From Microbacterium sp. SS28 (GTDB taxonomy: Bacteria > Actinomycetota > Actinomycetes > Actinomycetales > Microbacteriaceae), in NCBI RefSeq assembly GCF_022761035.1, contig NZ_JAKWJP010000003.1, forward strand, positions 310,001-374,000: a stretch of 64,000 nucleotides of DNA, in the 5' to 3' direction. Below, one piece after another: positions 40,259 through 55,817 of the stretch. The stretch's first letter is position 1. Every line of letters begins with the position of its first letter. The position numbers and the translations under genes are program-made. The notes under the pieces were generated by a model, which was not told the origin of the DNA, ran no database searches, and saw only the letters and a program-made list of their open reading frames with translations.

Positions 40259-42873
40259 GGAGCGAGCGTCCGCTGGAACGACTCGTCGGCGTCCGGCAGA
40301 GCGATCGCGAACGCCTCGGCGAGGCTCATGTCGGCGCCGGCCTGCTCGCCCGCCGCGAGCACCTCGGCGTCGGTCTCGCGGATCGCCGCGAGCGCCTGCG
40401 CGTTGGCGGCGAACCCCTCGACGTCGAACACGCCGATGCGCTGCCGGATGGACTCGGTCGCGGCGGCGAGGGCGCCCGCGCGCCACGCGTCGCCCTGGAT
40501 CGCGGCGATCGCGCTCATGCCCTCGAGGGCGTACTGCGCGCCCTCGTCGTAGTGCAGCTGCGCCGCGAGCTCGAGCGCCCTCCGGTAGGCCGGTCCCGCC
40601 GCTTCGGGGTCGCCCGTGATGAGGCGCATGCGTGCGACGTTGTTGCCCGCGACGACGCTCATGAAGGCATCCTGCTTCTCGGTCGCGATGGCGGCGGCGC
40701 GGTCGAAGTGGTCGATCGCCTCGGGCAGCGCCGTGCGTGCGAGCGCGAGCAGCCCGAGCCCCACGTCGGCGAGGGCCTCGGTCCACCAGTCCCCGAGGTC
40801 GTGCAGCGCGTCGCGCGCCTCCTGCAGATCGGCCTGCGCCGCCGCCATGTCGAGGTCGGGGAAGCGCATGCGCGTGCTCCCACGGGCCGCGAGCGCCATC
40901 GCGGCGGCCTGCTCGTCTCCGCTCGCGCGGAAGAGGTCGGCGGCCTCGCCGAGCCCCTCGATCACCTGGCGCGAGGGCCGGCGCCACATCTCGCCCCACA
41001 CCGTGAAGAAGACGGCGATGGCCTTCGTCCGGGTGGAGATGGGATGCTGCTTCCCCAGCAGCTCGAGCATCCACACGCGCACTTCGCTGAAGAAGCCCGA
41101 GATCCACCAGTAGACGAAGAGGTTCCACGCGTAGTCGCCCGCGTCGTCGAGGCGGTCGGTGAAGACGAGGTGGCGGACGGCGGCGCGCAGATTGGACAGC
41201 TCGAGGCCCAGCATCCGCACGGTGTCGGGCTGGCGGGCACCGCGCAGATCCGGAGTCGCGCGGCTGACGAGGTCGGCGTAGTAGTCGGCGTGCGCGCGGC
41301 GCATCGCGTCGGCCTCGCCCCGCGCCTTGAGACGCGCGATCGCGTACTCGCGCACGATCGACAGGAGCGAGAAGGTCGAGCGGCCTCCGACGTCGATCTG
41401 CTTGACGAGAGAGGCGTCCACGAGCCCGCCGAGCGCGTCGAGGACCTGCCCCTCCCACGAGCGTCCCGTGCTGACGGCCTCGACGGCGTCGAGCGTGAAG
41501 CGGGTGGCGAAGACGCCGAGGTCTTCGAGCATGTCGCGCTGCACATCGGGCAGCAGGCTCATGCTCCAGTCGATCGCGGCGCGCATCGTGCGGTGCCGCT
41601 CGGGCAGGTCGCGCGAGGGCGCCGTCAGCAGCGGCAGGCTGCGCTCGAGCCGCGCGTCGATCGCGGAGGGCGGCAGTGCGCGCACCTTCGCGGCGGCGAG
41701 CTCGATGGCGAGCGGCAGGCCCTCGAGGCGTCGGCAGATGCTCACGACGTCCGCGACGTTCGCGTCGGTGAGCTCGAAGTCCGGCCGCACGGCGCGCGCG
41801 CGGTCGACGAACAGTGCGACGGCCGAGGACCGCTGGGCGCGGTGCAGCGTCGCGGGGTCGCTCCCGGCCGGCGTCGTGAGGGCGTCGACCTCGTAGACTC
41901 GCTCGCCTCGGATGCGCAGGACGACGCGACTGGTCACGAGGAAGGTCGCAAGCGGTGCCGCCGAGTACAGGCGCACGAGCTCGGCCGCGGAGTCCACGAT
42001 CTGCTCGAAGTTGTCGAGGATGATGAGCACGCGCTTGCCGTCGAGGGCGCGCGCGATTCGCTCCTCGAGGTCGGCGTCGCCGATGTCGCGCACCCCGAGC
42101 GAGTAGGCGATCGTCGGGAGCAGGAGTCCCTGCTCGAGGACGCCCTCGAGCAGGACGAACGTCACGCCGTCGGGGAAGAGGGAGGCGCTCGCGCGCGCGA
42201 CCTCGATCGCGAGGCGGCTCTTTCCGATGCCGCCGGGGCCGATGAGGCTCACGACACGGTCGGTGCCCGCCGCGAGCAGGTCGTGGACGTTGCGCACATC
42301 CTCTTCGCGCCCGATCGTCGTCGTGTACGGCGCGGGCACGTGACCGGGGCCCGCGGGCGACGGCGTCGCCTCCTCGGCGAGCTCGCGCCGCGCGCTGTCG
42401 AATCGTTCTGCGAGGAGGGTGGCGAGGTCGTCGGTGAGGCGGTCGTGGAGTTCTTCGGGGGTGGTGAAGGGGAGGTAGGCGGCGGTGTCGTCGGCTTGGA
42501 TGCGGGCGATGAGGGTTTTGAGGCGTTCGTCGCGGTGGTCGGATGCCTTGATGTAGATGAGTTTGGGCATCTCGCGGGGGGCGAGGTCGTATTCGTCTTG
42601 GAGGCCGGAGACTTCTTCGTCGGGGGCGACCCAGCCGTAGCTCTCCCAGTAGATGCCGACGAAGACGTCGCTCTGTTCGAGGTAGGAGCGGTAGAGCTCG
42701 CGGGGTGGGTGCGGGCGGGCGCCGAGTTCGAACATGACCGGTGCGAGGCGGAGGCTTTCGATGGCCGTGCGGGCGGCGCGGCGCTCGTCGGACAGTTCCC
42801 GCAGGGTCGAACTCACGAAGACCCGGATCCGCTGATCGGGTGTGCGGATCACGGGCCGATGGGCCCCAGTCAT
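40252..42873 (-). CDS. DUF4062-NB-ARC-TPR STAND ATPase, paralog A
   Basis: 873 residues, first gene of the STAND operon. DUF4062 at about 14-105 (RVFVSSTLRELSDER, SDVFVGIYWESYGW), NB-ARC with GPGGIGKSR, VLIILDNFEQ, TSRVVLRIRGE and GLPLAIELAAAKVR, then the TPR half (YWWISGFFSEVRVWMLELL). Start chosen at ATG 42873; ATG 42918 is also in frame and would add 15 residues, and neither has a good ribosome binding site. A near-consensus promoter at 42964-42992 drives it, placed back to back with the rpoB promoter. Confidence 0.78.
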   Translation of the reverse strand: MTGAHRPVIRTPDQRIRVFVSSTLRELSDERRAARTAIESLRLAPVMFELGARPHPPRELYRSYLEQSDVFVGIYWESYGWVAPDEEVSGLQDEYDLAPREMPKLIYIKASDHRDERLKTLIARIQADDTAAYLPFTTPEELHDRLTDDLATLLAERFDSARRELAEEATPSPAGPGHVPAPYTTTIGREEDVRNVHDLLAAGTDRVVSLIGPGGIGKSRLAIEVARASASLFPDGVTFVLLEGVLEQGLLLPTIAYSLGVRDIGDADLEERIARALDGKRVLIILDNFEQIVDSAAELVRLYSAAPLATFLVTSRVVLRIRGERVYEVDALTTPAGSDPATLHRAQRSSAVALFVDRARAVRPDFELTDANVADVVSICRRLEGLPLAIELAAAKVRALPPSAIDARLERSLPLLTAPSRDLPERHRTMRAAIDWSMSLLPDVQRDMLEDLGVFATRFTLDAVEAVSTGRSWEGQVLDALGGLVDASLVKQIDVGGRSTFSLLSIVREYAIARLKARGEADAMRRAHADYYADLVSRATPDLRGARQPDTVRMLGLELSNLRAAVRHLVFTDRLDDAGDYAWNLFVYWWISGFFSEVRVWMLELLGKQHPISTRTKAIAVFFTVWGEMWRRPSRQVIEGLGEAADLFRASGDEQAAAMALAARGSTRMRFPDLDMAAAQADLQEARDALHDLGDWWTEALADVGLGLLALARTALPEAIDHFDRAAAIATEKQDAFMSVVAGNNVARMRLITGDPEAAGPAYRRALELAAQLHYDEGAQYALEGMSAIAAIQGDAWRAGALAAATESIRQRIGVFDVEGFAANAQALAAIRETDAEVLAAGEQAGADMSLAEAFAIALPDADESFQRTLAPW
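42410..42849 (-). repeat. 440-bp block identical to 39807-40246 (DUF4062 module of paralog A)
   Basis: Encodes residues 9-155 of paralog A, beginning exactly at IRTPDQR. Glu codons in it are 10 GAA to 4 GAG and Ala codons are GCC or GCA with no GCG, unlike the neighbours. Confidence 0.9.
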
Positions 42874-42963
42874 GAGCACATCATGGCGCGCCGAGGCCCC
42901 CGTGTCATGCGTCTGCATCCGTTTTCCCGCGGAATCCGGCGGATCCGGACCCCTTCGGACCGG

Positions 42964-42992
42964 TTTATACCGCAGCATCCCCCCATCGTCAA
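42964..42992 (-). promoter_or_regulatory. Promoter TTGACG-N17-TATAAA of the STAND operon
   Basis: On the minus strand: -35 TTGACG (42987-42992), 17-base spacer, -10 TATAAA (42964-42969). One of the two best consensus promoters in the window; expected start near 42957, giving a leader of about 84 bases. The 335-base gap 42874-43208 holds only this promoter, the rpoB promoter and the rpoB leader. Confidence 0.75.
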
Positions 42993-43001
42993 GAATCCCA
43001 C

Positions 43002-43030
43002 TGGACACGGCGCGTCGGAAGACATATAGT
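43002..43030 (+). promoter_or_regulatory. Promoter TGGACA-N17-TATAGT of rpoBC
   Basis: -35 TGGACA (43002-43007), 17-base spacer, -10 TATAGT (43025-43030), start near 43037, leaving a leader of about 172 bases. Its -35 box is nine bases from the -35 box of the divergent STAND promoter. Confidence 0.75.
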
Positions 43031-43195
43031 AGGTAGTTGCGCTCTTGGATACCCCCTGCCCTCATATGGTGGTCGGCAACCCTGCGTGCCCCCGCTTCAC
43101 AGCCCTGTGCTGTCAGGCGGCGAGCGGCGCGCAGGATTCGGGGTTTGACCGAGCACTCCACCTGTCGACAAGGAAACGTGCCCCCCGGGGCCCAC

Positions 43196-43200
43196 GGAGG
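43196..43200 (+). promoter_or_regulatory. Ribosome binding site GGAGG deciding the TTG start of rpoB
   Basis: Eight bases before TTG 43209. No ATG or GTG in this frame is positioned as well. Confidence 0.75.
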
Positions 43201-43208
43201 TAATCCCC

Positions 43209-46709
<3,501 letters not shown>

Positions 46710-46753
46710 CCCGGCCGACGAACAGAATTCCGACACAGGAGAACTGAGAACTA

Positions 46754-50641
<3,888 letters not shown>

Positions 50642-50647
50642 ACGCGA

Positions 50648-50684
50648 CTCGGGTCAATGCGAGCGAAGCCCGCGTTGACCCGAG
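50648..50684 (+). terminator. Hairpin directly after rpoC
   Basis: CTCGGGTCAA and TTGACCCGAG pair as a perfect 10-bp stem around a 17-base loop, starting six bases past the stop codon. Confidence 0.55.
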
Positions 50685-50692
50685 GCGGGTCT

Positions 50693-50729
50693 AGGTTGAG
50701 TAGCCCGCGAAGCGCGCGTATCGAAACCT
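50693..50729. repeat. Microbacteriaceae-type hairpin repeat
   Basis: Reverse complement begins AGGTTTCGATACGCGCGCTT and ends CTACTCAACCT, a hairpin repeat seen many times in genomes of this family (from memory). A partial copy, GTCTCGATACGGCTCG, lies at about 51511-51526. Confidence 0.6.
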
Positions 50730-50773
50730 GAAGACTGACGGATACCGCGCGAGCGGCATCCCGAATCCTCCGC

Positions 50774-50807
50774 ACGATGGCCCCCGGCACACGCCGGGGG
50801 CCATCGT
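50774..50807 (+). terminator. Main rpoBC terminator
   Basis: ACGATGGCCCCCGGC, loop ACAC, then GCCGGGGGCCATCGT: a perfect 15-bp stem with a four-base loop, followed by CGTTCCC. Confidence 0.8.
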
Positions 50808-50885
50808 CGTTCCCGCTCTGCGCGCCGAAACAGGCGACGTCGCCGGCTCGAACTACCGTGGAGGGTGGGGAGGGAAAGGGGCGGT

Positions 50886-51500
50886 ATGGCGCGCATCGGC
50901 GGTCGCAACCTGTGGCTCGCGTGGCCTGCGGGTCTCGCGTGCGCCGCGACGGTGGCGGCCCTCGTATGGCTCGCGGCACCGGCCGTGCCGGGGACGATCG
51001 TCTTCGTCGGCGACACGCTGCGCGCCGCGACGTCTGCTCCCCAGGCCATCGCGGCCCAGCCGGTCGGCGCGGCGGCGCTCGACCTCTCGACCGACGTCGA
51101 CTGCCGCGACCTGTACCCCGCGATGCTGTGGGGCGAGCTGGCCTGGACCCGCGACGCGCTGCTCGACCAGAACCACGCGGCGCCCGCGACCGCTGTGACG
51201 GCGCTCGTGGACGCCCTGCAGCCGACGGTGCGCGTCACGTGCCTCTGGCGCGGTCCCGCGGGCACGATCGTCTCGACGCTGTCGGTCGTCCCGGCGGACG
51301 CCGCGACGGTCGCCGACCTGTCGCTCCGCGGGCAGGGCTTCACGTGCGCCGCGTTCGGCTCGGGCATCGCGTGCCGGCGGGAGTCGGGCGCCGTCGTCGA
51401 GGAGCACGCCGTGCGCGACGGCCTGTGGCTCTCGAGCGTCGAGACGACGTGGCATCCCGAGGACTACGGCGACCGCCTCGCGGCGTTCGTGTGGAGCTGA
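50886..51500 (+). CDS. Hypothetical exported or membrane-anchored protein
   Basis: 204 residues, not recognised. One hydrophobic segment (10-35, LWLAWPAGLACAATVAALVWLAAPAV) anchors or exports it; the rest is soluble and contains five Cys residues that could pair outside the cell (DCRDLYPA, VTCLWRG, FTCAAFGSGIACRR). ATG 50886 follows GGGAGGGAAAGGGG; a GTG at 50865 five bases after a TACCGT box is an alternative leaderless start. The Cys pattern and its position beside a Cys-bearing lipoprotein suggest related extracytoplasmic roles. Confidence 0.6.
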   Translation: MARIGGRNLWLAWPAGLACAATVAALVWLAAPAVPGTIVFVGDTLRAATSAPQAIAAQPVGAAALDLSTDVDCRDLYPAMLWGELAWTRDALLDQNHAAPATAVTALVDALQPTVRVTCLWRGPAGTIVSTLSVVPADAATVADLSLRGQGFTCAAFGSGIACRRESGAVVEEHAVRDGLWLSSVETTWHPEDYGDRLAAFVWS

Positions 51501-51527
51501 CTCAGCCCCTGTCTCGATACGGCTCGT

Positions 51528-52148
51528 TCAGCCCCAGATCGAATCGATGATCGCGGCGGTGTAGCCGGTCGGGGCGAGGTTCGAGTACTGCGTGTCGATG
51601 AGGATGTCGTCGCGCCAGAAGAGCGTGCGCCCGTCGGTCACGGGGTAGGTCTCGTTGGGCCACGTCTTCTCGCAGCGCGTGCCGCCGTCGGGCGTGTAGC
51701 ACGTGAAGCCCTCGTCGTTCGCGAGCTGATTGAGCATGTCGAGGGCGGGACCGCGCGACATCGAGCTGATCTCGGTGCGCAGGCCCGTCGTGTCGGCGGC
51801 GGGATCGGCCCAGATGCAGATGAGGCTCCCGTCGGGCTGCACGCCCGACGGCCCGAAGGCGGGGTCGTTGAGTGGGACGTCCGCGAGCTGCGCGAGCACG
51901 TCCGCCGTGAGGATCGCGCGGCAGTCGTCGGGGACCGCGGCCGCCGCGCCCGTGGACGACGAGCTCGGCGTCGGGGTGGCGCCGCCCGTCTCCTCGCCGG
52001 GCGTCGACCCCGATGCCGAGGACGAGCCCGAGGTCGAGCCGCTCGAGGGCGTGTCGCCCGGCGAGGCGCAGGCCGTCAGGGCCGCGACGAGGACGAGGGA
52101 TGCCACGGCACCGACGAGCGCGGCGCGGGCGGGACCGGTGCGTGCCAT
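51528..52148 (-). CDS. Secreted lipoprotein, Ser/Gly-rich stalk
   Basis: 206 residues. Signal peptide with lipobox LTAC (Cys at about 27), then a Ser/Thr/Gly-rich linker, then a small globular domain with Cys residues in DDCRAIL, LICIWAD, FTCYTPD and TRCEKTW. The domain resembles its neighbour at 50886-51500 in size and in the CIW/FTC spacing, so the two may be related. Leaderless ATG at 52148 seven bases after TAGGGT. Function unknown. Confidence 0.65.
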   Translation of the reverse strand: MARTGPARAALVGAVASLVLVAALTACASPGDTPSSGSTSGSSSASGSTPGEETGGATPTPSSSSTGAAAAVPDDCRAILTADVLAQLADVPLNDPAFGPSGVQPDGSLICIWADPAADTTGLRTEISSMSRGPALDMLNQLANDEGFTCYTPDGGTRCEKTWPNETYPVTDGRTLFWRDDILIDTQYSNLAPTGYTAAIIDSIWG

Positions 52149-52155
52149 GGCGCTC

Positions 52156-52161
52156 ACCCTA
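52156..52161 (-). promoter_or_regulatory. -10 box TAGGGT for lipoprotein gene
   Basis: Seven bases before the ATG at 52148. Confidence 0.5.
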
Positions 52162-52278
52162 GCCGGGGGGCGCCGCGCGAACGGGGGCGAATCGCCGCGG
52201 CATGCCTCCCGAGGCATGCGGGATCCCCGCGCTACCCTCACTGTGCGGGGGCGTGCCCCGTGTGAGGAAGTGCATCCG

Positions 52279-53319
52279 ATGAGTGACTCGAAGTCGACCT
52301 ACGGCGAGCCCGTCGACGAGCCGAAGCCCGTCGACGACGATGTCGTCGGCCGCGTCAACGAGGGACTCGCCGATGCCGAGGCCGCGGGCCGCGAGGCCGT
52401 CTCCGGCTCCGAGCCCGAGCAGGAGCCCGCGCGCGAGCAGGAGCCCGTCGCCGTGGAGCCCGAGCCCGCCGTCGCGGAGCCCGAGCCCGCCGAGCAGTCC
52501 GAGGCTCCCGTCGTCGCCGAGGCGTCGGCCCCCGAGACCTCCGACGACGAGATCACGGATGCCGCGTCCTACATGGCGGCCTACCGCGCGGCAGGCGGCG
52601 GCGACGAGACCCCCGCCGCCGCGCCCGAGAGCTCCGTCGCGACGCACGCGTACGAGACCCCCGTCGAGGCCCCGGCCGACGCCTACGTCGTCGCGCCGAG
52701 CGAGCCCGTCGCGCACAGCGAGCCCGTCGCCCCCGTCGGCTCCGTCGCGCCTCAGCCCATCTTCGTGCAGGCCCCCGAGCCGCCGCGTGCGCGCGGCAAC
52801 CGCGCCGCCGCAGGCGCCATCGGCCTCCTCGCCGCCCTCAGCTTCGCCGTGCTCTACCTCGGCGTGTGGCTCGGCGTGGGCCTGCTCACTGACGACATCG
52901 CGCCCGACGGCATCGTCAGCGCTCTCACGACGGCGGTCTCCTCGTGGGTGTTCTGGGTGCCCGTCGTGCTGTTCTTCATCGGCTTCTGGCTGCTGGGCGC
53001 CATCATCAACCGCGGCCGCTGGGGCCACTGGGTGATCTTCGGCATCTTCGTCGGCGTCATCAGCTGGTTCGGGTACGTCGTGGGTCTCCTCTTCCAGGCG
53101 CCGTTCTGGATGCTCACCCCCACCGAGGGCGTCGAGCTGATCCGGGACAACACGTTCGCGCCGCTGGCCGTGGGCGCCTTCATCATCGGCCGCGAACTGA
53201 CGATCTGGTTCGGCGCGTGGGCGGCGGCGCGCGGCAAGCGCGTCACCGAGCTCAACGTCGAGGCGCAGCGCGAGTACGAGCGCACGCTCGAGGCGGGTCC
53301 GCAGCTCTACCGCGCGTAG
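52279..53319 (+). CDS. Membrane protein with acidic Pro/Glu-rich N-terminal tail
   Basis: 346 residues. Residues 1-170 are disordered, acidic and built from EPEPAVAEPEPAE-like repeats. Four membrane helices follow (about 175-310), the last ending in a basic RGKRVTELN and a C-terminal amphipathic helix. The membrane part resembles small ABC-like or RDD-like membrane domains only vaguely; no family is claimed. ATG 52279 has GAGGAAG upstream, and a short GGGGC-GT-GCCCC hairpin lies in the leader. Confidence 0.6.
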   Translation: MSDSKSTYGEPVDEPKPVDDDVVGRVNEGLADAEAAGREAVSGSEPEQEPAREQEPVAVEPEPAVAEPEPAEQSEAPVVAEASAPETSDDEITDAASYMAAYRAAGGGDETPAAAPESSVATHAYETPVEAPADAYVVAPSEPVAHSEPVAPVGSVAPQPIFVQAPEPPRARGNRAAAGAIGLLAALSFAVLYLGVWLGVGLLTDDIAPDGIVSALTTAVSSWVFWVPVVLFFIGFWLLGAIINRGRWGHWVIFGIFVGVISWFGYVVGLLFQAPFWMLTPTEGVELIRDNTFAPLAVGAFIIGRELTIWFGAWAAARGKRVTELNVEAQREYERTLEAGPQLYRA

Positions 53320-53341
53320 TCCCTCCGACCGCACGGCGGCG

Positions 53342-53347
53342 TATCGT
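53342..53347 (+). promoter_or_regulatory. -10 box TATCGT for small membrane protein gene
   Basis: Six bases before the GTG at 53354. Confidence 0.55.
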
Positions 53348-53353
53348 CGAGAG

Positions 53354-53839
53354 GTGTCGGAAGATCGCGCGCCCGAGCACGGGCATGTCCGGCCGGTGGT
53401 GGCTCTCGGGCTCGCCACGGCGGGGTTCATCGCGCTTCTCATCGCGGGCCTCGGCGTCACGAGCCTCGTGCTCGACGCGGATGTCATCGACGTCCCGGGC
53501 CTCGGTCAGATCCCCGGGATCGTGGGGACGGCCGCGACGACGGCGGTCTTCGCGCTGAGCCTGTGGATCGCGCTGCGGCGGCGGCACGCCGTCCTGCGCG
53601 GTGCCGTGGTCACGATGGTGCTCGCGACGCTCGCCTACGTCGCAGGAGTGTGGTTCGGCGCACTGCTCGCGGGCGCCGAGCTCGGGGCGGCCGGGGACGC
53701 GGCATCCGGTGTCCTCTTCTCCTGGTTCTCGGTCGTCATCGCCGCGTCTGCGTTCGGGTCTGCGGCGGCGGGGATCGCGCTCGTCCGCACCGACGCGCAG
53801 CGCCCGCGGTGGCGCTGGGAGGACCCGTTCGACGAGTGA
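53354..53839 (+). CDS. Four-helix small membrane protein, hypothetical
   Basis: 161 residues from GTG 53354. Four predicted membrane helices (about 15-37, 57-74, 82-103, 118-143) joined by short loops, with a Trp/Arg-rich C-terminal tail PRWRWEDPFDE. Not recognised. Starts 35 bases after the preceding membrane protein on the same strand but has its own -10 box. Confidence 0.6.
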   Translation: MSEDRAPEHGHVRPVVALGLATAGFIALLIAGLGVTSLVLDADVIDVPGLGQIPGIVGTAATTAVFALSLWIALRRRHAVLRGAVVTMVLATLAYVAGVWFGALLAGAELGAAGDAASGVLFSWFSVVIAASAFGSAAAGIALVRTDAQRPRWRWEDPFDE

Positions 53840-53911
53840 CGCGAGAGACGGCTTCCCCGCACTCGATCCGACGAGTGCGCGTCAGGCCGCCTCAACCGGC
53901 ACTCCACGGGA

Positions 53912-53917
53912 TAGCGT
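53912..53917 (+). promoter_or_regulatory. -10 box TAGCGT for the Cys-pair protein gene
   Basis: Six bases before the GTG at 53924. Confidence 0.55.
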
Positions 53918-53923
53918 GGACGC

Positions 53924-54580
53924 GTGGAGCGGTCGCTCGAGACCCAAGTGAGCCAGGCAGTGGATGCCTGGCTCAAGTGGCTTCCCCGCTGGGAGCCCTC
54001 GACGCACCGCGGCAGGGTCGCTCCGTGCCGACGCTGCTTCGGGTCTCCGATTCTCTCGGCGGCGGGTCTCGGGGGAGACGTTCCGCACGGAGTGCAGCAC
54101 GGACTCTCGACGAGGATCAAGACGATCGTCGACCACGCGGTCGCCGAGTACACGGCGCGCAACCTCCCGATGCTTCAGGCCGAGCTCGACCAGCAGGCTA
54201 CGCGCAACCGCGCGCGCGCCTACCGGCCCGGCGAGGGCCTCGAGCCCGAGTTCGAGGGGCTGCCGCTCGACCCGGATCCCGTTCCCGGGGCGCCCTTCCT
54301 GTTCACGATCGCAGGGATGGCGGAAGAGGCGGACTCCGACATCCCGGCGCTCCCGCCGCTCACGGACGAGGCGAAGGCGGCGCTCCGCCAGGAGGTCGGG
54401 CTCGCCGACGACTACGCCAACATGGTGGGTCGCGAGGTGTGCACGATCCTCCTGCACCACCGTCTGCGCATCCAGGCGGCGATCGGACAGTACGTCGAGC
54501 CGCAGATCGAGGCGCTCCTCCAGGAGCTCACGCGATCGCTCGACGCGCCCTTCGATCCGAACGAGCCGCCGAGCCTGTAA
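53924..54580 (+). CDS. Hypothetical protein with CRRC motif
   Basis: 218 residues from GTG 53924, not recognised. A central CRRC (VAPCRRCFGSP) could be a redox or metal site, though a third Cys lies only at VGREVCTILL. The rest is predicted helical and acidic with no signal or membrane segment. It precedes the Ser/Thr kinase by 103 bases on the same strand but that gene has its own promoter region (TAGCAT at 54611-54616), so a link to the kinase cluster is only positional. Confidence 0.55.
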   Translation: MERSLETQVSQAVDAWLKWLPRWEPSTHRGRVAPCRRCFGSPILSAAGLGGDVPHGVQHGLSTRIKTIVDHAVAEYTARNLPMLQAELDQQATRNRARAYRPGEGLEPEFEGLPLDPDPVPGAPFLFTIAGMAEEADSDIPALPPLTDEAKAALRQEVGLADDYANMVGREVCTILLHHRLRIQAAIGQYVEPQIEALLQELTRSLDAPFDPNEPPSL

Positions 54581-54683
54581 GGGGACCCAGGACCGCTCAG
54601 CGGCGTTTGTTAGCATTGCCCAGTTTGCGGAGCGTGCGGCATCGGGCCTGGCGCGACGCCGTCGGATTCCAGGGGAGGACCGC

Positions 54684-55817
54684 GTGGCAACTCGCCTCCC
54701 CTCGGCGCCCCCGATTCTCCCGGGACTCACCTACATTCGGCCGCTCGGCTCGGGCGGCTTCGCCGACGTGTTCCTCTACGAGCAGGACATGCCGCGGCGG
54801 GATGTCGCGGTCAAGGTGCTGCCGAGCGACGTGCGCGACGCCGACCTGCGCCGCATGTTCAACGCCGAGGCCGACGTCCTCGCGCACCTCTCGGCGCACC
54901 CCTCGATCGTGACGGTCTACCAGGCCGGCATCTCGGCCGACGGCAGGCCCTACATCGTCATGGAGTTTTGCCCGGGGTCGCTCGCGCAGCGCTATCGGCG
55001 CGAGCGCATCCCGGTGCCCGAGGTGCTCGAGATCGGCGTGCGGATGGCGAGCGCGCTCGAATCCGCGCACCGTGCGGGACTCGTCCACCGCGACGTCAAG
55101 CCCAGCAACATCCTCGTGACGACCTTCGGGGCGCCCGTCCTCGCCGACTTCGGCATCTCGTCGTCGCTGTCGCGCGCGACGGCCGACGAAGTCCTCGCGA
55201 TGTCGATCCCGTGGAGCGCCCCCGAGGTCGTCGGCGAGCAGACGGCGGGCTCGGTCGCGAGCGAGGTGTGGAGCCTCGGCGCGACCGTCTATTCGCTGCT
55301 CGCGGGGCAGAGCCCGTTCGAGCGTCGCGAGCGCGGTCAGAACACCAAGGAGCAGCTGCGCCGCCGGATCGCCCGCGCGACCTACACGCCCGTCCCGCGC
55401 ACCGACGTCCCCGCGTCGCTGCAGGACGTGCTCGCCCGCGCGATGAGTCGCGACCCCGCGCGCCGGTTCGCCTCCGCGCGCGAGTTCGCCGAGGCGCTGC
55501 GCGGAGTCCAGAGCGAACTGGGCATGTCGCCGACGGCGCTCGAGGTTCCCGTCGACGAGTGGAGCGCGGCATCCGCTCCCGTCGACTTCTCCGATTCGAC
55601 GATCCGCGGGGCGGCGCGCAGCACCGTCGCGCACGAGGAGCGGCGCAAGACGCGCTACGAGACGAGCGTCGCGGGCCTCGCGCGCGACGAGGACACCGCG
55701 ATCTCGGGACCGGAGCGCGCGGGACGCGGCCTGCTCCCGTGGATCGTGGCGGGCGTCGCGGCGGCCATCGCACTCGTCGCGGTCGGCGTCGCACTGCTCT
55801 CCGCGGGAGTGCTCTGA
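54684..55817 (+). CDS. Serine/threonine protein kinase
   Basis: 377 residues. Complete Hanks-type kinase: Gly loop GSGGFADVF (22-30), K44, HRDVKPSN with D137, DFG at 155-157 and SAPEV. The kinase domain ends near 285, followed by a juxtamembrane linker and a C-terminal membrane helix (LLPWIVAGVAAAIALVAV) with almost nothing outside, so it has no PASTA sensor of its own. GTG 54684 follows GGGGAGG. The giant Ig-like gene starts at the base after its stop, so the two are translated from one mRNA. Confidence 0.92.
   Translation: MATRLPSAPPILPGLTYIRPLGSGGFADVFLYEQDMPRRDVAVKVLPSDVRDADLRRMFNAEADVLAHLSAHPSIVTVYQAGISADGRPYIVMEFCPGSLAQRYRRERIPVPEVLEIGVRMASALESAHRAGLVHRDVKPSNILVTTFGAPVLADFGISSSLSRATADEVLAMSIPWSAPEVVGEQTAGSVASEVWSLGATVYSLLAGQSPFERRERGQNTKEQLRRRIARATYTPVPRTDVPASLQDVLARAMSRDPARRFASAREFAEALRGVQSELGMSPTALEVPVDEWSAASAPVDFSDSTIRGAARSTVAHEERRKTRYETSVAGLARDEDTAISGPERAGRGLLPWIVAGVAAAIALVAVGVALLSAGVL

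Noticed and set aside
37793..43029. Two 919- and 963-codon plus-strand frames opposite the STAND genes that share a Gly/Glu-rich block
   Set aside because: The shared block is only the reverse reading of the identical 440-bp segment; coding signal is on the minus strand.
43098..43109. CACAG-CC-CTGTG in the rpoB leader as an attenuator
   Set aside because: Five-bp stem with a two-base loop is too weak and no alternative pairing was found.
51511..51526. Partial copy of the CGATACG hairpin repeat
   Set aside because: Only about 16 bases match and no pairing arm is visible, so it is not listed as a separate repeat.
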